This document shows positions 5,621 through 10,118 of a DNA stretch of 10,118 nt, one piece after another (the first letter of the stretch is position 1; every line of letters starts with the position of its first letter). Source of the DNA: Burkholderiales bacterium (GTDB taxonomy: Bacteria > Pseudomonadota > Gammaproteobacteria > Burkholderiales > Burkholderiaceae_F); contig JAHEDN010000061.1 in the NCBI GenBank assembly GCA_024641225.1, positions 1-10,118 of the forward strand, written 5' to 3'. Position numbers and translations under genes: made by a program. The notes below the pieces were generated by a model. That model was given only the letters and a program-made list of their open reading frames with translations, had not been told where the DNA came from and ran no database searches.

Positions 5621-5694
5621 GCGACGTACGGCCGTTCCGAAATCGCCCGCGCCGCTCCGCGGGAACCGCCCGAACGGCGAGGGGGGCGACGTGA
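5617..5694 (+). CDS. Possible 25-codon bridging ORF between adaptor and pump
   Basis: The ATG at 5617 overlaps the adaptor's stop (ATGA, 5617-5620). The frame ends in a TGA at 5692-5694 that overlaps the pump's GTG start (GTGA, 5691-5694). The peptide, beginning MSDVRPFRNRPRRS, is arginine-rich and not recognised. It may be translated only to couple ribosomes from the adaptor to the pump, or not at all. The exact overlap at both ends is the sole evidence; codon content is not distinctive. Confidence 0.3.
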   Translation: MSDVRPFRNRPRRSAGTARTARGAT

Positions 5695-8600
5695 AAGGGC
5701 TGATGGCGTGGATGGCGCGCCATCCGGTCGCGGCCAACCTGCTGATGCTGTTGATCGTCTTCGCCGGGCTGATCAACATGTTCACCGCCAGGCAGGAGGT
5801 GTTTCCGGAGATCAACTTCGACACCATCGAAGTGCGCGTCGTCTACCAGGGCGCGACGCCGGACGAGATCGAGGAGTCGATCGTCCAGCGGATCGAGGAG
5901 CAGGTCCAGGGTATCGACGGCATCGACCGCCTTTACGGAGTTGCCGCCGAGGGCGTCGGCGTCGTGCGCGCGGAGCTTGCGCGCGGCACGCAGACCGCGC
6001 GCAAGCTCGACGAAATCCGCTCGGCGGTCGACCGCATCACCACGTTTCCCGAGCAGGCCGAGCGACCCGAGGTGCGCGAGATCGTCAACCGCCAGCGGGT
6101 GATGGAGCTCGCCGTCTTCGGCGACGCTTCGGAGGCCACGCTGCGCGAGCTGGCGTTCCGCGTCAAGGACGAGTTGTCGGCGACGCCCGGCATCTCGCTC
6201 GCCGAGGTGGCGCGCGTGCGCAACTACGAAGTCTCGATCGAGGTCGGCAACGACGTGCTGCGCGCCTACGGGCTGACGTTGCAGGACCTGGCGGCCGCCG
6301 TCCGCCGCAGCAGCCTCGATCTGCCGGGCGGTGACATCAGGACGGGCACCGAGTCGATCCTGCTGCGCACCAAGGGCCGCAACTACAACCGCCGCGATTT
6401 CGAGAACATCGTCGTCGTCGCTGCGCGCACCGGCGCCGGTGTCAGGCTCGGCGAGATCGCCACGATCGACGACGGCTTCCGCGAGGAAGACCTCGTCATG
6501 CGCTACAACGGCAAGCCGGCTGCCTTCGTACAGGTGTTTCGCGTCGGCGAGGAAAAGGTGCTCGACGTCGTCGCCCGCGTCGAAGACTATCTCGACACCT
6601 CCCTGCGGCCGGGCCTGCCGCCCGGCATCGAGGTCGCCGTGTGGCGCAACGACGCGACCGAGTTCAACAACCGCCGCGACCTGCTGGTCAAGAACGGTCT
6701 GCTCGGCCTGGTGCTGGTGCTCTCCGCCCTGGCACTGTTCCTCGATCTGCGGCTGGCCTTCTGGGTCTCGGTCGGCATCTTCGTGGCTTTCGTCGGTGCC
6801 TTCGCGGTGATGCCGCTGGTGGGCCTGTCGATCAACATGATGTCGCTGTTCGGCTTCATCCTCGCCATCGGCATCGTGGTCGACGACGCCATCGTCACCG
6901 GCGAGAACATCTATTCGGAGAACGAACGCGGCCGCGATCCGATGGAGGCCGCCGTGGCCGGAGCACAGCGGGTCGCGCTGCCGGTGGCGCTGGCGGTATC
7001 GACCACCATCGTCGCCTTTCTGCCGCTGCTGTTCGTGCCGGGCAACGTCGGCAAGTTCCTGTTCCATATCCCGGCCATCGTGATCCTGGTGCTGGTGATC
7101 TCGGTGCTGGAAGCGATGCTGATCCTGCCGCATCACCTCGCGCGACTGCACATCGTCGGTCATACGCCGCGCACGCGTGTCGGCGCCCACATCGCCGATC
7201 TGCGCCACGCGATGGACCGGCAGCTGAAGCGTTTCGTCGACGGCCCGCTCGACCGCGCGCTGCGCTTCGCCACGCTGCACTACGGCGTGGTGATCGCCTC
7301 GAGCGTCTCGATCCTGCTGCTCACCCTCGGCGTGATCGCCGGCGGCTACGTGAAGTTCTCCTTCTTTCCGATCGTCGAGGGCCGCTACGTCACCGCTTCG
7401 CTCGAACTGCCGCAGGGCAGCAGTGTCGAGGCGACGCTAGAGGCGGCGATGGAACTCGAGCGCGCCGGGCGTGCCGCTGCGCAGGCGGTGCCTGACCCGA
7501 GCAGCCGGGACCTCGTCAGCGCCGTGTTCGTCACCGTCGGCCGGCAGGAGGCGACCGGTCCCGGCGCTGCCGGCGCACTCGGCCTGCTCGAGGGGCACAA
7601 GGCGTCGGTCGTCATCGAACTGCTCGATCCCGAGGTCCGCAGCGTGACATCGCACGAATTCGAGCGGGCCTGGCGGGAAGCGGTCGGGCCGCTGCCGCAG
7701 GTGCAGAAGCTGTCGTTCGCATCGAACCTGATCAACCTCGGCGCCGCGGTGCAGGTGCAGTTGACCGCGCGCTCGGCCGAGGGGCTGGCGCAGGCCGCCA
7801 CCGAACTGCAGAACGAACTGCGCCGCATCGACGGCGTCTCCGGCGTGCGCGACGACCGCGAGCCCGGCAAGCGCGAGGTGCAGTTCCGGCTCAAGCCGTA
7901 CGCACGGACCCTCGGCGTCACGCTGGAGAACCTGGCGCAGCAGGTGCGTGCAGCCTACTTCGGCGCCGAAGCGGTGCGCGTGCAGCGCGGTCGCGACGAG
8001 GTGCGCGTGTACGTGCGGCTGCCCGACGCCGAGCGTTCGTCGCTCGCCGACCTAAACCGCTATCGCATCCGCACGCCGGCCGGGGATTTCGTGCCGCTGC
8101 ACGAACTGGCCGAGATCTCGATCGGCCGCGGCACCTCGACGCTGCTGCGCATCGACGGCCGCCGCGTCACGTCGGTGCTGGCCGAGGTCGACCCGGCGAT
8201 CGTCACCGGCGCGCAGGTCAATGCGCGCATCGTCGGCGACGTGCTGCCGCGACTGCAGGCCGAGATTCCGGGGCTCTCGTACACGATGGGCGGCGAGCAG
8301 CGCGAACAGCAGCAGGCGCTGCCGGCGATAGCGCGCAATTTCGCGCTCGCCGTCTTCTGCATGTACGCGCTGCTGGCGCTGGCGTTCCGTTCCTACGTGC
8401 AGCCGGTGATCGTGGTGGCGGCGATCCCGTTCGGACTCGTCGGGGCGACGATCGGCCATCTGCTGCTGGGGCTGAGTTTCGGGCTGACCAGCCTGTTCGG
8501 CATCGTCGGGCTGGCCGGCATCATCGTCAACGGCTCGCTGGTGCTGGTCGATTTCGCCAACGAGGAGCGCAGCCGCGGCAAGTCGGCGCGCGACGCGCTG

Positions 8601-8855
8601 ATCGACGCGGCGAAGAGCCGCTTCCGGCCGATCCTGCTCACCGCGACGACGACTTTCCTCGGCATCTTTCCGCTCATCATCGAGCGCAGCATCCAGGCGC
8701 AGTTCCTGATTCCCCTGGCGGTGTCGATCGGCGTCGGCGTGCTGCTCGGCACCGCGCTCCTGATGCTGCTGACGCCGGCCCTGGCGATGTGGGTCGAAGA
8801 CATCTCGACGCGCTGGCGCGCCCCGGCCACCGCGCAGGCCGGCACCAGCCGCTGA
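5691..8855 (+). CDS. RND efflux pump, inner-membrane permease (AcrB/MexB superfamily)
   Basis: The 1054-residue length is typical of RND permeases. The start is GTG at 5691, after a G-rich ribosome binding site (AGGGGGG); the N-terminus MKGLMAWMARHPVAANLLML fits the family. The first membrane helix is near residues 11-30, followed by a large periplasmic loop with QEVFPEINFDTIEV and VVYQGATPDEIEESIVQRIE. Membrane helices 2-6 begin at NGLLGLVLVLSALALFL and include the proton-relay pair Asp398-Asp399 in IGIVVDDAIVTGENIY. A second periplasmic loop follows GGYVKFSFFPIVEGRYV. Helices 8-12 run from about YALLALAF to the end, with LAGIIVNGSLVLVDFANEER as helix 10. AcrB's essential lysine (Lys940) corresponds to Asn947 here. 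It exports unknown compounds using proton influx, together with the upstream adaptor. DUF2891 follows after 15 bases, so the three genes are probably one transcript. Confidence 0.95.
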   Translation: MKGLMAWMARHPVAANLLMLLIVFAGLINMFTARQEVFPEINFDTIEVRVVYQGATPDEIEESIVQRIEEQVQGIDGIDRLYGVAAEGVGVVRAELARGTQTARKLDEIRSAVDRITTFPEQAERPEVREIVNRQRVMELAVFGDASEATLRELAFRVKDELSATPGISLAEVARVRNYEVSIEVGNDVLRAYGLTLQDLAAAVRRSSLDLPGGDIRTGTESILLRTKGRNYNRRDFENIVVVAARTGAGVRLGEIATIDDGFREEDLVMRYNGKPAAFVQVFRVGEEKVLDVVARVEDYLDTSLRPGLPPGIEVAVWRNDATEFNNRRDLLVKNGLLGLVLVLSALALFLDLRLAFWVSVGIFVAFVGAFAVMPLVGLSINMMSLFGFILAIGIVVDDAIVTGENIYSENERGRDPMEAAVAGAQRVALPVALAVSTTIVAFLPLLFVPGNVGKFLFHIPAIVILVLVISVLEAMLILPHHLARLHIVGHTPRTRVGAHIADLRHAMDRQLKRFVDGPLDRALRFATLHYGVVIASSVSILLLTLGVIAGGYVKFSFFPIVEGRYVTASLELPQGSSVEATLEAAMELERAGRAAAQAVPDPSSRDLVSAVFVTVGRQEATGPGAAGALGLLEGHKASVVIELLDPEVRSVTSHEFERAWREAVGPLPQVQKLSFASNLINLGAAVQVQLTARSAEGLAQAATELQNELRRIDGVSGVRDDREPGKREVQFRLKPYARTLGVTLENLAQQVRAAYFGAEAVRVQRGRDEVRVYVRLPDAERSSLADLNRYRIRTPAGDFVPLHELAEISIGRGTSTLLRIDGRRVTSVLAEVDPAIVTGAQVNARIVGDVLPRLQAEIPGLSYTMGGEQREQQQALPAIARNFALAVFCMYALLALAFRSYVQPVIVVAAIPFGLVGATIGHLLLGLSFGLTSLFGIVGLAGIIVNGSLVLVDFANEERSRGKSARDALIDAAKSRFRPILLTATTTFLGIFPLIIERSIQAQFLIPLAVSIGVGVLLGTALLMLLTPALAMWVEDISTRWRAPATAQAGTSR

Positions 8856-8870
8856 AGACCGCGATCCGCG

Positions 8871-9890
8871 ATGCCGACATCGCTCACCCAGACCGACATC
8901 GAAGCGCTGGCCCGCGTGGCACTGGCCAACGTCGCCACCGAGTATCCGTTTCACCTCGTGCACCTGGCGCGCGGCCCTGCTGACGTGCTGGCGCCGCGCC
9001 GGCTGCATCCGGCGTTCTTCGGCGCCTACGACTGGCACTCCTGCGTGCACATGCACTGGACGCTGGCGCGCTGCATGAAGCTGGCCTCGACGCTGCCGTC
9101 GAGCGCGTCGATCGTCGATCACTTCGACAAGCGGCTGACGCCGGCCGCCATCGACGCCGAATGCGACTACCTCGCCGCCACCGGACGCGGCGCCTTCGAA
9201 CGCCCGTACGGCTGGGGCTGGCTGCTCCAGCTTTGGGCCGAACTCGACGCGCTGGGCGAACAGTTGCCTGCCGCGGCACGCTGGCGCGACGCACTGGCGC
9301 CCCTTGCAGACCTGATCGCGGATCGCTTGGTCCGCTGGCTGCCGCGCGCCGAGTATCCGGTACGTGCCGGCACGCACGGCAACACCGCCTTCGCGCTCGT
9401 GCTCGCTCATCGATACGCAGTGCGACACCGGAATGCACTGCTGGCCGCGACGATCGCCGAGCAGGCGCAACGCTGGTTCACCGCCGACCGCGCATACCCG
9501 GCCGACTACGAGCCCAGCGGCGACGACTTTCTCTCCGGCGGCCTGTGCGAGGCAATGCTGATGATGCGCGTACTGCCCGCCGACGACTGGCGATGCTGGT
9601 GGGCCGCATTCGCACCCGAGCCCGCCGCGCTGGCGCGCTGGCTCGTGCCGGCGAACGTTGCCGACGCCACCGATCCGAAGATCGTCCATCTGCACGGCCT
9701 CAACCTTTCGCGCGCCTGGTGCTGGCGCCAGTTACTGCCGCAGTTGCCGGCGCCGCTGCAGCAGCACGCCGAGGCTGCGGCGGACGCGCATCTGCGCGCT
9801 TCCCTGGCCACGGCCACCACCGGCGATTACGTAGGCACGCACTGGCTGGCCTCCTTCGCGCTGCTCGCCCTGAGCGGGGATTCGACGTAG
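8871..9890 (+). CDS. DUF2891 domain-containing protein
   Basis: The protein has 339 residues from the ATG at 8871, with no clear ribosome binding site, 15 bases after the pump's stop. It shows the conserved blocks I associate with DUF2891: RLHPAFFGAYDWHSCVHMHW (residues 44-63), ERPYGWGWLLQLWAEL (110-125), RAGTHGNTAFAL (165-176), YPADYEPSGDDFLSGGLCEA (209-228), then DPKIVHLHGLNLSRAW and GTHWLASFALLAL near the C-terminus. The evenly spaced helical repeats and conserved tryptophan, histidine and aspartate residues suggest an alpha/alpha-barrel of the kind seen in carbohydrate-active enzymes. The function is not known to me. No signal peptide is seen, so it is probably cytoplasmic. Its position makes co-transcription with the pump likely, but a role in export is not implied. 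Confidence 0.88.
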   Translation: MPTSLTQTDIEALARVALANVATEYPFHLVHLARGPADVLAPRRLHPAFFGAYDWHSCVHMHWTLARCMKLASTLPSSASIVDHFDKRLTPAAIDAECDYLAATGRGAFERPYGWGWLLQLWAELDALGEQLPAAARWRDALAPLADLIADRLVRWLPRAEYPVRAGTHGNTAFALVLAHRYAVRHRNALLAATIAEQAQRWFTADRAYPADYEPSGDDFLSGGLCEAMLMMRVLPADDWRCWWAAFAPEPAALARWLVPANVADATDPKIVHLHGLNLSRAWCWRQLLPQLPAPLQQHAEAAADAHLRASLATATTGDYVGTHWLASFALLALSGDST

Positions 9891-9953
9891 GCTCAAACGC
9901 GCCGCATTGACGGCCATCAACGCAGCCGGCCGCGGCGCTGTTGTGATGCGCGC

Positions 9954-9959
9954 AGGAGG
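9954..9959 (+). promoter_or_regulatory. Strong ribosome binding site for the FAD-dependent oxidoreductase
   Basis: AGGAGG lies six bases before the ATG at 9966 and decides that start. The 75-base gap after the DUF2891 gene shows no convincing promoter or terminator, so read-through from the efflux operon is possible. Confidence 0.75.
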
Positions 9960-9965
9960 AGCGGG

Positions 9966-10118
9966 ATGAGCAATCCCTGGGACGCCATCGTCATCGGCTC
10001 CGGCATAGGCGGACTCGCCGCCGCGGCTGCGCTTGCAACCTGTCGCAAACGCGTGCTGGTGCTCGAGCGGCACGGCCAGGCAGGCGGGCTGACGCAAACT
10101 TTCGAGCGCCAGGGGTGG
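9966..10118 (+). CDS. FAD-dependent oxidoreductase, phytoene desaturase/carotenoid isomerase-like (N-terminal fragment)
   Basis: Fifty-one codons are present, open to the end of the window, behind a strong ribosome binding site. Residues 7-20 (AIVIGSGIGGLAAA) are the glycine-rich GxGxxG turn of an FAD-binding Rossmann fold. VLVLERHGQAGGLTQTFERQ (30-49) supplies the glutamate that contacts the FAD ribose and the GG motif with a following T-x-T-F-x-R-x-G pattern. This pattern is typical of the phytoene desaturase, carotenoid isomerase and retinol saturase group. The substrate cannot be told from the N-terminus. These enzymes oxidise or isomerise polyenes, but many bacterial members are uncharacterised. 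The rest of the gene lies outside the window. Confidence 0.85.
   Translation, partial: MSNPWDAIVIGSGIGGLAAAAALATCRKRVLVLERHGQAGGLTQTFERQGW

Noticed and set aside
4331..5827. 498-codon minus-strand open frame opposite the adaptor gene
   Set aside because: It is antisense to a convincing HlyD-type adaptor and has no recognisable domain.
5547..7280. 577-codon open frame on the minus strand opposite the RND pump
   Set aside because: It lies antisense to a clear RND gene in GC-rich DNA, is low-complexity (rich in H, D, R, Q), and has no domain. It is a by-product of codon bias.
8052..9695. 547-codon minus-strand open frame across the pump end and the DUF2891 gene
   Set aside because: It crosses two recognised genes on the other strand and shows the same H/R/Q-rich antisense composition.

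Overview
The window is GC-rich, gene-dense bacterial chromosome. Third codon positions are strongly G/C, GTG and TTG starts occur, and the mix of UvrA, PilZ, an RND pump and a DUF2891 protein suggests a proteobacterium. Betaproteobacteria near the Rhodocyclales is my guess, from the flavour of the proteins only. No rRNA, tRNA, CRISPR array or insertion sequence was found.

Left part (1-2212). The window opens in the last 37 codons of a UvrA-type excinuclease subunit. After a 366-base gap comes the relic of a SAM-dependent methyltransferase of the arsenite-methyltransferase-like type. It keeps a strong ribosome binding site and recognisable N- and C-terminal parts. It has lost the SAM-binding middle, lacks one G in a G run, and has UGA where I expect the family's conserved cysteine. 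A small hairpin behind that UGA resembles a bacterial SECIS element, so the UGA may be an old or living selenocysteine codon. On the minus strand follows a compact regulatory unit. A TetR-family repressor gene has the 14-bp palindrome CGCACGATCGTGCG inside its promoter. The same palindrome recurs between the end of tetR and a 42-codon small ORF with a strong ribosome binding site. This looks like an autoregulated repressor controlling a microprotein gene.

Middle (2213-4375). A small PilZ-domain protein and an exported amidohydrolase-like TIM-barrel protein lie on the plus strand. A convergent minus-strand gene encodes an unrecognised protein with a proline-rich linker and a C-terminal membrane anchor.

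Right part (4376-10118). A probable plus-strand operon holds an RND efflux periplasmic adaptor, the RND inner-membrane pump, and a DUF2891 protein 15 bases further on. A 25-codon ORF exactly bridges adaptor and pump: its start overlaps the adaptor stop (ATGA) and its stop overlaps the pump start (GTGA). No outer-membrane channel gene is present. The window ends 51 codons into an FAD-dependent oxidoreductase of the phytoene desaturase/carotenoid isomerase type, with its own strong ribosome binding site.

The best candidates for something undescribed are the twin-operator TetR/microprotein module and the UGA-containing methyltransferase relic. Both are inferences from motifs and need database and structural checks.
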